Source of the DNA: Acheta domesticus
Lineage: Eukaryota; Arthropoda; Insecta; Orthoptera; Gryllidae
DNA length: 64,000 nucleotides
Reading direction: 5' to 3'
Assembly: GCA_031308135.1 (NCBI GenBank)
Contig: JAHLJT010008756.1
Coordinates: forward strand, 75,065,397-75,129,396
The position numbers and the translations under genes are program-made. Under the pieces are notes generated by a model that was given only the letters and a program-made list of their open reading frames with translations, was not told the origin of the DNA and did not search any database. Positions 1-11,150 of the stretch are shown here, piece after piece (positions within the stretch are counted from its first letter, which is position 1; every line of letters begins with the position of its first letter).

Positions 1-86
1 CAAAAAACATGCATTACACTTACGGGACTGATAACCATTACAGTCAACACTCCCGGAATCACTAGTAATTAAACAATCATCTAACC
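1..86 (+). repeat. SINE-A, 3' end cut by the window edge
   Basis: The first bases match the last part of the SINE-A family as seen in the full copy at 58955-59468: ACATGCATTACACTTACGGG, then ACTGATAACCATTACAGTCAAC and GGAATCACTAGTAATTAA. The last stretch is a decayed form of the AATCAATC tail. The head and body lie to the left of the window. Confidence 0.75.
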
Positions 87-600
87 TTTTACATCGGTGA
101 ATGCTTAGGACGTTATCATGGAAAGTTACATCGTTCGTGGGCTGCAATACTAGCACAAATTCATAAAACCCTTGAGATAAGTAAGTTCAAAGTTTTCACC
201 TTGTATTGAAATTCATGATTCTTGCCTTCACCCTTCTGCCATTTATTTCTGGAATACTGTTCTGTAAGATATGCCAATGTTGCTGCTGGAAGGTAGACCA
301 ATCTGCAATACTGAAGAATGAATGAACTCAACATTTCGTGTTTTTTTTTTTTTGAGTTGTGCCACAACTGCAGCTCACGACATATTCCAAATTTTAGTCT
401 GGCTCTGCAAAAGCCATTCTTAACTGAATCCCGTCAGACGATTAAGCGATATACTTAAACACCAAATTACTGTATGGATCCTATTGGAGAACGTTTTTGC
501 GACCAGAGGGAAACGTGAGTGAAAAACTTTTCAATTTTTATATATTAACCACACCTGCTATAAGAAATATAGTGTGAGTTACGTAAAGTTTGAAATATTC
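87..600. other. AT-rich intergenic stretch, nothing recognised
   Basis: There is a short T run near 341-353 and otherwise no repeat, RNA or coding signal that I can support. Confidence 0.5.
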
Positions 601-895
601 GCACAAGTCCTGTTCTGTTCCTGTCCTTTGGCTCGACAGACTGCTATGGGTATTGGCCGACCAGGGGTGACCCAGCCTCTCGGCCATGGGAAAAGGGGTT
701 CGCGTGGTTAGCACGAAGACATCCTCTCACCGTTTCTATTGGTCTTCATAATATTATGGTGGGCTTTCTCATCGTCACCCAGCAATAGATTACTGCGCAC
801 ACAGAAATATATACATTTGTAAGGAAAGCGCACAGGTGTAATTTGAAAAGCGAGCACGCTAACCAACGAGCTATCGAGGGAGGCCCACAGGCCCA
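601..895 (-). repeat. SINE-2, tRNA-derived, minus-strand copy
   Basis: This is a diverged reverse copy of the family seen at 34147-34440. Near 862-890 the sequence GAGCACGCTAACCAACGAGC reads on the minus strand as a tRNA-like A box (GCTCGTTGGTTAGCGTGCTC). The other end carries TCTCGGCCATGGG, matching the complement of CCCATGGCCGCAAGGTCGG in the plus-strand copy. The B box is weaker here because of divergence. The middle shares ATCGTCACCCAGCAA with the complement of the plus-strand body. Confidence 0.65.
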
Positions 896-1455
896 GCTAG
901 TAATATTTTAATACACAAAAGAAATGAGTTTCCATGTTACCCAAATAAATGAAGCTGATACCTATGTAGTACTTTATTGGATCCTGGCAAATGTCTTAGA
1001 AACAATTTTTATATCAAACTTTCGACGGCTGGGACAGTAAAAGTCTTGTTAGTTTTTTACAAGATTACGTCATCCAGAGGCTATTTTCTTAAATCCTAAG
1101 ACTGTGTATTAAAGCGAAAAAATTACGGTAAAATTCTCCTCAGGCACAAATTTCTCAAAATGAAGGAACATTGTTGCTCAATTCATGGGAAGGAGATGCT
1201 GCAACATCCACATAGTTTCTCACTTAATTTTTTCAATAAAATCGAAACAGCTCGTGTGATAACTAAATCTCATTTTCTTATTGTAGCATACATTTCTTGA
1301 ATCCGATACACTTCAAAGAAATTCCATTTTACTGGCCACTTCGCACAGCCTTCACTTTCATATAGGAATGTTGACATAGCTACTTCGAACATTTTTAATT
1401 ACAACTCGTTCCTAACTTTCTTTCTGAAACATCTTAGAATTGGGCCTTAAGAACG
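896..1455. other. AT-rich intergenic stretch, nothing recognised
   Basis: No repeat family of this window, RNA gene or credible coding frame is visible. Confidence 0.5.
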
Positions 1456-1636
1456 TAATTGTGTGGAGGATTTCCTGGCATTGCGATCGCTTCAGCAATT
1501 CCCAGAGACACCTCCGGCGCTGGCGGTGCCTCTGAGGGGCTCGTGGCTTTTCCGGGAGAGCACTTCGGGAGGCGGCGCCGTCGCCCTCCTCCTGATCGAT
1601 AACGAGCTATTAAAGGAAATTCATTCCGCGATAGCA
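1456..1636. other. GC-rich block before the tandem array
   Basis: The block is much richer in G and C than its flanks (for example GGCGGCGCCGTCGCC near 1571). Frames are open on both strands, as expected for GC-rich DNA, and neither translation is recognisable. It directly abuts the tandem array and may be part of the same unit of low-copy repeat DNA. Confidence 0.4.
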
Positions 1637-1639
1637 CTG

Positions 1640-2480
1640 GACTGCTGGCGGGCGCTGTTGCCGGCCAGCCGGAGACGGGGAAGGTTTTAGATTCTTGGCT
1701 GTCCTAGAGATGCGACACAGTTGTCAACGTTTCGGCTGTTGTATTGTCACCTTTCTCAGGGCCAAACGGACTGTGGGTGGGCGCTGTTACCGGCTAGGTT
1801 AGTGTTGTCAAGCTCGATGCCACGAGCGGGAGTTCGTGACACGAGTGCCACAACGAAATCCCCTCCACGCAATTTCACACCCCGTCACCAGAGACAACGG
1901 CGGGGCTACTGATAGATTCCTTTCCCAACGCTAGTTGCGCAGAGAAGCTCGTGGCATGCCACAGTGCTACAACGCATGCCACTGCCACCAGTAGAATACC
2001 TTGACACCACTGGGCTAGGTTTTAGATTATTGGCTGTCCGGGAGATGCCGTCACCTCGACACAGTTGCCAACTTTTCGGCCGTTATAATGTGACCAAACG
2101 GACTGCTGGCGGATGCTGTTATTGGCCAGCCGGTGACGGTGAAGGTTTTAGATTCTTGGCTTCCTTGACACAGTTGTCAAGGTTTTGGCCTTTAGACTGT
2201 CACCTTTCTCAGGGCCAAACGGATTGCTGGCGGGCGCTATTGTCGGCTAGGTTTTAGATTCTTGGCTGTCCGAGGGATGCCACCACATCGACACAATTGC
2301 CAATGTTTCGGCCGTTGTACTGTGACCTCCCTCAGGGCCAAACCCTGCTGACGGGCGCTGTTGACGGGTGGCGGGTGACGAATGTTTCAGATTCTTAGCT
2401 GTCCGGGAGATACCGCCACCTCGACAGTGAGCCAACGTGTCGGCCGACTTACTGTGACCTTCCTCCAGGCGAAATGCTAG
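1640..2480. repeat. Diverged tandem array, unit about 125 bp
   Basis: A phrase like GGACTGCTGGCGGGCGCTGTT recurs near 1639, 1769, 2100, 2221 and 2344. Each is followed by TTTTAGATTCTTGGCTGTCC, then GACACAGTTGTCAA, then CTCAGGGCCAAAC. The spacing is about 120-130 bp except between the second and third copies, where a 213-bp hAT-type MITE plus its duplication explains the extra length. Copies differ by many substitutions and small gaps, so the array is old. I do not recognise the unit. Confidence 0.8.
1800..2012 (-). mobile_element. hAT-type MITE with 8-bp target duplication, copy 1
   Basis: The element is 213 bp and is flanked on both sides by the 8-bp direct repeat GGCTAGGT (1792-1799 and 2013-2020). 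Its ends are imperfect inverted repeats: TAGTGTTGTCAAG on the left and, on the complementary strand of the right end, CAGTGGTGTCAAGG. An 8-bp duplication and CAG-type ends are the hallmarks of the hAT superfamily. It has no coding capacity and so would depend on a transposase elsewhere. The same element lies at 19666-19889 in opposite orientation with a different 8-bp duplication. It interrupts a unit of the surrounding tandem array and is therefore younger than the array. Confidence 0.88.
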
Positions 2481-4460
2481 GAACATTTCTAGCCCAATGT
2501 CATGAGGAAGATGAAAAAAGAATGACGGTCAAAATGTTGGCAACTATGCCAAGAACTTAGCATTGTCCGGACAGCCCAGAATCGTTTTACCTTCTCCGCT
2601 GAGGCCTACTTTTTCAGGGAAGTTTTCACGTCGGCAGGCTACAGCTCGCTACAGCCTCACTGCTTAAGTTCATATTCGGAGACAAAATTGTGCGATCGTC
2701 TTTAAAGGCGTGTTTTGGTGATAGGCAATCGCAAACAAATCTCACGATGGTCGTTGGCTTTTATACACTTGAATTTCCATGCAATGATTGCACTGCAATG
2801 CAAGTCACATGCAAGTCACTGCATTGAGGTGACTTCAAACCGCAGATATTATGTTTAATTAGTTGTAAAATATTCATGTTTTAGTTTAATTTTCCATAAT
2901 TGCTTCTTTTGTTATGATTTGTAGAGTCTGCCGAAATTAGTTTTTCTTAGAAAGGTGAACTCCAAACAATTATATATTATTAGTGATGTCTTCCTGGATA
3001 ACATATTTGTAAACGTTAATTACTTTTGTTAATACGTTTTAAAACGCAATAATCAAAATCTCTACAGAAAAGAGAGACGTTGTTACAGTTGTATTTGAAT
3101 GGGGACTAATTTTTATCTGTCCATGTCTTAATTACATTTCGAAAGGGTGCCAAATTTGACTCAAATTTACATCCAAGATGGGATGTGATATTTCAAGGTA
3201 GGAAGAATTCCAAAGAAAACTCTGTGTAAGCTGCACAAAAAGGATCTATTGGCACCATTAGCACGATTTTCAACACGAAATTGGACTCCTTTCATCGGCC
3301 ATTGTTGCTGTCGCTCTATCCATGTATTTTCAATTGAAAAATTAAATAATAATTTAAGAACGATTTCACTTGCACTTTCTTAAACTTAAATTTGTTAGCT
3401 AAACATCTTTTCTCTCAGAAAGCAAGAAGGGTGGCCTGGTGGTCGTCATTTCTGGAAACAACTTGTTTAGGTTTTTAATTATTTTTTGCATTTATTTTTA
3501 AATATATTTTCTCGATATTTTCAAAAAACTAAAATAATTGATAGAAACAATGTAAATTAACCTCCGAGATCGAACATATTTTTGTTTTTATTTATAAAAG
3601 TTACTATCGAACGCAGAATATTGATTTTTAAAATCGTGGTTAATGTCCGTATGCAATTTTTTAATACAATATATTTGAATAATTTTATAATTCAAGCCTC
3701 TGATAATTGATTCAAAACTTTAAAATTAAAGCGAGGCACTAAAAATGTATATCTACATTGTAACCAAATAATCAATATCCTCTGTAAATACTGCTACATG
3801 AAAACAAAATTAATGAAGTGTATAATTTTTATAGTTGTCAATACAATCCAAAATGAATAAAAGTAAGCAAATAATTTCAATAACCAATGTAATATTTAAG
3901 AATAACTTACTTATAGATATTCTAATTAAGTATGTCTGACCCAAGAGATATCCAATACACTAGTGTAAATACATCAATTATGAATTTCACAAGTTTATTA
4001 CTCTAAGTAATAAACAATTATTTGTGAGTATCCAGAAAGCGTGTTGCGGGTCCTCAAACATGCGAGTCATAAATCATTATTTAACAAGAATATCACGAGA
4101 TTTACGATGAAATTAAGACTCGTATTCCACGATCAATCCAAGATTAAATAATGAAAAGGTCATATTTCCTTGTTTCATGAATGGCGTTTGACGTTCAAAT
4201 GCCCTACATAGCTCCAGTGATATATAATGAGGCAGACTTGTTAATAACGTGCGACGTGCATAAATCTGCCTTCATATGTCTTGTTTTACGCTGAGCGCTG
4301 TTGAGGGTAGGCAGCTTAGTAGTTGCGGATGTGCCAGCAACTGGTGGCTGCGTCTACAGCTTTTCACATCATTGCAAACTCTTATTTCTGTGGGAGGACA
4401 GGAGCTAAACAGATAGATCTATTACGGATCCTATCAAAAACACCAAATGAGGAGCAACTA
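2481..4460. other. AT-rich intergenic stretch, nothing recognised
   Basis: The part from 2870 onward is strongly AT-rich with short A and T runs. I see no repeat shared with the rest of the window and no coding frame above background. Confidence 0.5.
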
Positions 4461-4467
4461 ATCAAAA

Positions 4468-4766
4468 CTGGTGAAAGGTGATTACTTGAGAAGCAACTAA
4501 TCAAAACGCACATGGTCCACTGGTGGAAAAAATTAAGTTTGCTATGAAATCGTGTAATTTTTAATACATTCTACACGTTTTTGCTTTCAGATTTCTTCAA
4601 AACGTATTTAATGTAATGTGTTAAAATGCATTTTGAAGGAATCTGAAAGTATGAACGTGTGGAACAAACTAAAATCTACACAGTTACATATCAAACTCAG
4701 TGTTTTTCCACCAGTGGACAATGTGCGTTTTGATTAGTGCTCCTCAAATAATCTCCTTTCACCGGT
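4468..4766. mobile_element. Foldback MITE, nearly one long palindrome
   Basis: The left arm from 4468 (ACTGGTGAAAGGTGATTACTTGAG) and the complement of the right arm ending at 4766 (ACCGGTGAAAGGAGATTATTTGAG) pair over about 65 bp, through CTAATCAAAACGCACA and CCACTGGTGGAAAAA. Pairing resumes further in, with CACGTTTTTGCTTTCAGATT against the complement of AATCTGAAAGTATGAACGTG. Almost the whole 300 bp can thus form one hairpin. The motif AGCAACTAATCAAAAC also occurs twice at the left end (4453 and 4492), so the left boundary carries a small duplication. No protein is encoded and the superfamily cannot be assigned. Confidence 0.85.
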
Positions 4767-4879
4767 GCAGAGGAATATTTTCTCTAGTAGTGTTAATGGG
4801 AATGAATCACGCCAAAATGTCACCAATTTATAGCACAAAATACACATCAGTTTTGTTAAATCAGTGCTACGTTTTCAAA

Positions 4880-5190
4880 ATTCCAGACCGCCGGATACAT
4901 CAAACACGATTCCAAATTGCTGAAAACCGACACGTGGCTTCATCCGGCAGACAAACACTGGCGAGACAAGCTCGCAACAAGCAGGTTGCAACGGGCTACC
5001 GCGCATATGTTGTATCGACCGGAGCGAGAGGGGGACTTGAAAAGCTGATCGGTGGCAGATTTTGACGTCCCGCTCACCTGGCGATGACGCAACGTAGCTC
5101 ACCTGCAGGTGGCCGAGGGGGGGGGTAGGCTGACGCTATGTGCACCGGACGTGCGGACGTCGCCGCAGTCTTTAGCACTAGCAAGCAAGC
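4880..5190. other. GC-richer block with CpG pairs
   Basis: The block between the foldback MITE and a SINE-A copy is clearly richer in CG pairs than the flanks and contains a run of nine or ten Gs near 5116. Open frames on both strands (4700-5065 plus, 4875-5102 minus) are unrecognisable and partly cross the MITE, so I do not call a gene. Confidence 0.35.
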
Positions 5191-5212
5191 GGTTAGCCTA
5201 CACCAGATACGA

Positions 5213-5808
5213 CGATCGATCAATCGATTATTTTGTGATCTCGGGCACCATTAATCCCGTTAGTGCATGTGTACATCCCGGGAGGTAGCAGTGTTCTTCT
5301 CCACTAGAACGTGATATCCAGCGCGGACCTACACTTTCACCTTGTATTCTCCACGAAGTATCTCCACCACCGGGTTACCGACTCAGCCAGGGCAATCTCG
5401 AAGCTCCCGACTGGTCTGGTAGCATCTATGTTAGTGGAGTACATGCAAGTGTGTGTAAGGAAGGGGAGGACGGGACAAGGAAGAAGAAAAGATTGCGGGA
5501 GCTCGTTACCCATTTATTAGAATACCACTCTGACATTCTCCTGGTGTTGGTTCTTTTTAAAAATATATTTTTTGTAATATGTCATTTATGTGTGCACTGA
5601 CGGTATCTGACATGAATGAAAACTACCACTAAGATCAGTCGTAATTATACAGGAAAACTACCGATCAAACGAATAGTTATCCTTCAGGCAGCGGCTAAAT
5701 TTGTTCTACCGATGAATCTTGCGTTTAAAACACGCCGTCGCACCCTAGGACCTTCCGGTTAAAGACACGGCAAGGATAAGCGCTACCTCAGTCAATATGA
5801 CACGAGTA
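5213..5808 (-). repeat. SINE-A, minus-strand copy, diverged
   Basis: It reads tail to head on the plus strand: GATCGATCAATCGATTA (tail), TTAATCCCGTTAGTG, GGGAGGTAGCAGTGTTCTTCTCC, AAGCTCCCGACTGGTCTG, GGACAAGGAAGAAG, ACTACCGATCA, CACCCTAGGACCTTCCGG. The last of these corresponds to the B-box side of the tRNA head. About 100 bp of unrelated AT-rich sequence (near 5553-5650) interrupts the body. The A-box side is decayed. Confidence 0.8.
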
Positions 5809-7565
5809 ACAGTGCTAGATTCCTTTTATTATGATAACTCGAGTTAAAATCTTGGATACTCCATATGGAAATAGCGCATTCAAACGGATTGCAGTAGTTT
5901 ACCCTCCAGGTCCAGCCATTACAGTAGAATATTATTTTATCATTTCTACATCATCATTATGAACATTTTGATAGTTATCTTATTAATTAATGAATTACTA
6001 ATTGCCATTATTTAAGAAGACAAAAAGTTAGCGTTACATATTTACTTAGTGTATTAATTCTAAAATGAGAAAAGTAATTCTTTATTCAATACCTCTTAAT
6101 AATAAGGCATCAAATTGCAATAATGCCTGCGCAGCATTCTGACTGGGATTTTTAACATTTGCGTCAATCTAGTGTGAATAATCATCTCACGTACGCAGAT
6201 ACATAATTATAAACAAAGACTGCTGAATAATACAATATCGTGATGTTGTTTGAAAAAAGTGTCTTTACAATGGACCACCTTTAGTCGTAATAAAACTTCG
6301 TCGTCGCAGTTTGAATTTGCCACAGCAGAGTAGAAAATTTACTTCATAGCAAAATACTTAAAAAAAGCAAGGTTTAAACCACCACAACATAAAACATTGT
6401 TTTAAAATATATGATGAGAAAAAACTTAATGGTCATGTGACTCTAAGGCGTGACGTAAAATAAGGCATTAACTAAAACTAAAACTAAACTAACTCTGCCG
6501 GGTAACTAATTCTTAGCATGCCGTAGGTTCTTACTTTGTGATTCGGATTAACAGATGACTCCATTCAAGCATCCTAAGTCGGGAAAAATTGGGAAAAATG
6601 ATGAAAAATCCAATTTAAACTACAACTCTACAAGACTTAAATTTGTTAATCCGTCGCCGTAAAATTAGCTCAAGAGATTGACTATTTTGCACGTGATGTT
6701 CACGATAGCAACAAAAGAACAAATTCTCTACAAATGGCCAGTCTTTTCGACACATTGTTTTGTTAACAATAGGAGAAAAATCAATTTTTAAAGATCCATT
6801 TCCTGCAGTATAACATTTTAGAAATATTTTTAATACAGCCACTTGTAAAAGTTACTTTTAGGGAATGCACAGAGTGCTAAAAGATCAATTTGATAGCGTT
6901 GGTGCTAAAAGTGGGAAAATTCTCAAATTTTCAAATAAACCTAAAAAATGCAACAAAGAAAACAAAAGTTTTTCGTCTGAACGGATCAGCTATTACAGGT
7001 CTTAATGTAACATACTACCCAAGTAAGTGATTTGTATATTTGAATAAAAGTAAAATGGAAGTTATAAGGCTGTCTAAACAATAGTGTATCACAAACGTGG
7101 TAAAAACTATTTTATTCTCCTCGTAACTACGTATTTTTGATCTATCGGTCTCGTATCACAACCTTTCCTACTTCCAAAATAAAATGCCACTATTATCATA
7201 AATAATTATTTTAAAATATTCAACCATCATCTACATCCCGTAACGCTACAATTTGAGCCGAGCACTGCTGCGCTTATTTCAAACGTATCTTTTGTCGCCC
7301 AGCCGCAACTATCAACCAGAGAGCAGAGCTACACGTCTCTGTATTCGAATTTACCACTGCTATACCCACCGCTAGGAGTGCAATTTCCTGTAGCGTTCCT
7401 CTGTTCTGCGGGTTGAGTGGCTAGAAAACTCCCAATTCAGGACATCGTGGTCATGAAACCACTGAAGCACTACAGTAGCTTGTAGGTTCACACGTTTAGA
7501 GGGACGCAACTGTTTCGTGGTCACGGTCTTTTTGCTTGACCTGAGTTGAGTTGCCGAAGGATTTA
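5809..7565. other. AT-rich intergenic stretch, nothing recognised
   Basis: The short run ACTAAAACTAAAACTAAACTAAC near 6470 is low complexity. The part at 7240-7450 has more balanced base composition but no recognised element or gene. Confidence 0.5.
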
Positions 7566-7570
7566 GAGCG

Positions 7571-7641
7571 TATTCGATTCAAAGCTTCGATACGAAATGT
7601 CACGGGCATAAATCCTTTCTCAGTTTGGTAATTTGTTGCCC
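7571..7641 (+). repeat. 71-bp direct repeat, copy 1
   Basis: The segment starts TATTCGATTCAAAGCTTCG and ends GGTAATTTGTTGCCC. It recurs at 7927-7997 in the same orientation with few mismatches. The 285 bp between the copies is unrelated AT-rich sequence. I cannot say whether these are ends of a decayed element or a local duplication. Confidence 0.8.
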
Positions 7642-7926
7642 CATCGCTTTGTGTTGTCCTCTGAAGTGGCATCCTCTCGCAATACTGATCCCTTTGAAAC
7701 GATTCACATTAAGTGGACGAATGTCTAGTGGATAGCTAGAAACTGCAAAGGATTTTTGGGAAGGGAGAGAGAAGTATAAAATAATTTACAAATCATAGAA
7801 CTATTACATATGATACGCGCATTAATAATATACATGTTGCGGAGCATTGTGATAAATTATTAAACATTTATAACGTAATAATATTGAAGTTTTTTTATCT
7901 CCACTATTTTCTTTCTGCATCAGACA

Positions 7927-7997
7927 TATTCAATTCAAAGCTTCGATACGACACGTCACGGGCATATATCCTTTCTCAGTTCGGTAATTTGTTGCCC
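7927..7997 (+). repeat. 71-bp direct repeat, copy 2
   Basis: This is the second copy of the segment at 7571-7641, running from TATTCAATTCAAAGCTTCG through CACGGGCATATATCC to TTGTTGCCC. Confidence 0.8.
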
Positions 7998-10377
7998 TAT
8001 TGCAAATTTTCACTTAAAAAATGCTTTAAAGCTTTTTAAATTAATTTATTAATTGATCTCACAGTTTAGAAATTGCGGGATTGATCAGGAAGTACATGAA
8101 AAATCTAAAAGTTAACATTTGTTCTGCTAAAATATATGGTTCTTCAACTGGTCGGGCACCGATTCAGATCAATAAAATGACAATTGAAGAATAAGTTCAG
8201 AATACAAATTGATCGATGGGGTAGAACTGCATACCTCGAAATTTATTATTGGTTGTGAAGGTTATCAATGATAATGTTTTCGCTTTTAAAACAACATCAT
8301 GTCCTTTTACATAAATTTATAACAAGAGGTCAAAATACACTTAATAATGCCTTCTTAACGTTCTTGACCTCTTTGTCGAATTTGCTTATGGAACAACAAC
8401 ATGGAATAATAATAACAAAAATTGTTGTTATTATTTTTTTCATTATATGTTCATATTTGAGCCATACTTAAAAATATTTCCATTGGTAATGTATTTGTTG
8501 ATGAAGACAGAAATACGGCAAATATTAGTAGTGCCCGATTAAATCGCTTATTGGCCTATCGCTGTGCATAAATCTAAATTAATGAAAGTGAACTAACAAT
8601 TTCTGTCTTCATCTGAATACTTGAACTTCTTTGCTTTCCGACTAAGCGACTTTGTCAACTTTTTTCACTGTCCTGATTCCTAGAATAAATTATTCATATT
8701 ATTTATATGTTATTAAAATTTCAATATCTTTTGGGATTTAAAAACAGCAGGGACGAAAAGCTGTACATTTAGAAATAAACTTTATCCAATGAACTCGACT
8801 CTTTGCACTCGCCAAAACGCAATACACAGGAGTTTGGCAAATTGCATAGTCCCAGGCGCTACTTGTATTGTAATGAGTAGAGACCGGATTTTTATGTAAT
8901 TACATATTTTTTCTTTCTACGTACCGTTCTCAAAATTTTAATCTTGGCGAATTGTGGCTGTCCTAATACAATATCCAATTTTTTACATATTTGGTACTAT
9001 ATTACATATTTTGCATATTTTGCTATTTTCTCTACATTATTTCTTTATTATATAAATTTTCTTTCATATTTTTATGAAAAGAAGTATTTTCAAAAATTCA
9101 GCATTTGTTCCGGCGTGCTACTGCGTACTACCTCGAGGTACGCTACGTGAAGACGCGGTCGGATGTTTTCACAGGCCTGCTTTGGCCTGTACCAATAATT
9201 TATGAACAAAGAAAATTGCGGAGACGAGGGGAAGGCAATGTTAAGGAAGGTAGTCTGGCTGTAATTCAGCAAATGTTTACAGAAGGAATTAATAATGATT
9301 AAATTAACAGCGCCTAATAGTAACTGATTTCATTAGGAGAATTTAATGACACTATTTTAATGAACAGTGATTAAATAAACCGTGAACATAAGTTAACATA
9401 ATTCTAAGGCATTATTAATGTTGCTTTCATAATAGCATTCCAGAGTTAGAATCTTAGGACTGGCTCACCAGAAGCATTATTATATGATCCCCCTCCAAAC
9501 CTCTCCACCACCTTTCGAGTGGAAGGCCTTATTTTGCAATTAAATGTAGTACGTCTAGTAATAATGATATAAACTATAAAAATAAATCAATAATAATATG
9601 AACAATAATAATATTGTAAATAATAATTCCACAAATAATGATATTCTTAGTGATAGTTTTGCGGTTGTTTCACTATAATAATATTCTTTAAAATTCCATC
9701 ATTTGACCATATCTATTTACGAGTACACAAGCCCGCCAAAGCTAAAACGATGTTTGATCTTGTGTTCCCGAGGATCTAAGGAGGACAAGAGAGACAACGG
9801 CGTGGATGGGGTCAATGTTCTGCATGATCAATCAATGTCCATCAGCAAGTGCCCGAATTCCAAAGAAAGCCAAAGGCAAGCACGAACTCAAAGAGTCTGA
9901 GGGAGAACACGTAGACGGAAGGGCTGTGACGCGGTGACTGCGGTCACGCAACACGCTGTTCTGTCATCTTCATGTACCTTTCCACTCAGAGGGAAAACAC
10001 ACCTTGAGAGAAAAACCATACAACGAGATGAAAGAGATACATTAATTTTGTTTCTGACTAGCAAAAAGGCTGACGTCGTCAAAACAGCTCCTAAACACAA
10101 AGGTTTGATAAGGAATTTTTTCACCCTATATTTACCGTATTTTATAATCATTTTCCTATTTATGAACATCCTGATTATATCGGCTATTGTTCTATACTTA
10201 AAACAGACCATATTGTTGACTTAAAGCATACTATAAAATTACCATCCTTTACCACTATATTTTCATTTGGAAGGCGTAATATTTTTTAATAAAATCGGCA
10301 ACATTTTTTTAAAATTTCTGAATATTGGGACTTTTTTTATGTTTAAATATTATTTTTTAACTTTAGAATATTGTTAC
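7998..10377. other. AT-rich intergenic stretch, nothing recognised
   Basis: There are short AT-only runs near 8395-8450 and 9560-9620. The 9100-9290 part has a more balanced base composition and overlapping open frames on both strands, but neither translation is recognisable. An open frame at 9934-10224 ends in a hydrophobic segment and is also unrecognised. Confidence 0.5.
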
Positions 10378-10580
10378 TTTGATGCATGAGAGGGAACGGA
10401 CGACAAAGCAACTATGCCCGGGGTGGGACTCGAACACACGATCCTTCGGCCCGATATCGCCACGACACTTAGCGATTTCGGCCACCCGGAAGGGTAGTAT
10501 GCACTGTGAACGTTGCAAAGCAATGTACAAAAGAACTGAGCAAAAGCGACTGCCCAGTCCTAAATGCAACCTACGGTGAA
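10378..10580 (-). repeat. tRNA-derived SINE of a third type, minus strand
   Basis: On the minus strand the segment contains GTGGCCGAAATCGCTAAGTG, which resembles a tRNA A box region, followed by GTGTTCGAGTCCCACCCCGGGC, a clear B box with its closing stem. The two boxes are about 45 bp apart, as in tRNA genes with a long variable arm. An intact tRNA cloverleaf is not supported. The rest, with TTGCAACGTTCACAG, is unlike SINE-A and SINE-2. Confidence 0.65.
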
Positions 10581-10904
10581 ACACAGAAAGACGTTATAAG
10601 AATTAACAACTTGGAAGTGCAAAAAGCAATGCATCAACTACAAATTCTTAACATCAAATTCTCCTAAAGAAATGCAGGAGTCCAAAATAAATTAAAATTT
10701 TAAAGAAGAAATTACTTCCTCCAAAAGTCTCGAATCCTCTAAAGACACTCGCCGCTCTAGAGCAGTCCATTCATCAGAACAACTACGTAATAAAATAGTT
10801 GTATAATTACGTTGAGAGCTATTCAGCAGAATCAACGAAATGTCGCTACGCGTGTCTCGCAAAGTAACTCCTGAGAAGGAATTCCTGTTTAAAGGGATTG
10901 TAGG
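10581..10904. other. Intergenic stretch, nothing recognised
   Basis: Base composition is AT-rich with no repeat or coding signal that I can support. Confidence 0.45.
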
Positions 10905-11150
10905 CCGCTTGAGCGGCGACGAGGCGTTTCATATTGAAGAGCAGACTGCGCTTCCGCCCTCGTGCGCTTAATGGTCGCGACGAAACGCGAGGAGACACGG
11001 TCGCGTTTCAGTTGTTCTCCGAACGCCGCCGTCGATTCGGAGACGGAGAGCGAGCCGGCGCGGTGGCGGGGAGGTGGGAGGCGTTGGAGCAGGAGGAGGT
11101 GCGGGAAGCACAGTTACGGAAGGGATTGGGTGCGCCTGTCGAACTTTTTG
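10905..11150. other. CpG-rich island
   Basis: About 250 bp with dense CG pairs (CGCGACGAAACGCGAGGAG, GAACGCCGCCGTCGATTCGG, GCGAGCCGGCGCGGTGGCGG) stands between AT-rich flanks. Three overlapping frames of 60-90 codons are open, which GC-rich sequence produces by chance. It could be a promoter and first exon, but there is no recognised core promoter or protein. Confidence 0.5.

Noticed and set aside
9888..10224. Possible small membrane protein (plus strand, hydrophobic C terminus)
   Set aside because: The hydrophobic end is what AT-rich DNA encodes by chance, and an equally long frame lies on the other strand.
10378..10580. Functional tRNA gene
   Set aside because: The A and B boxes are good, but an intact acceptor stem closing the cloverleaf is not seen, and the sequence continues into a SINE-like body.
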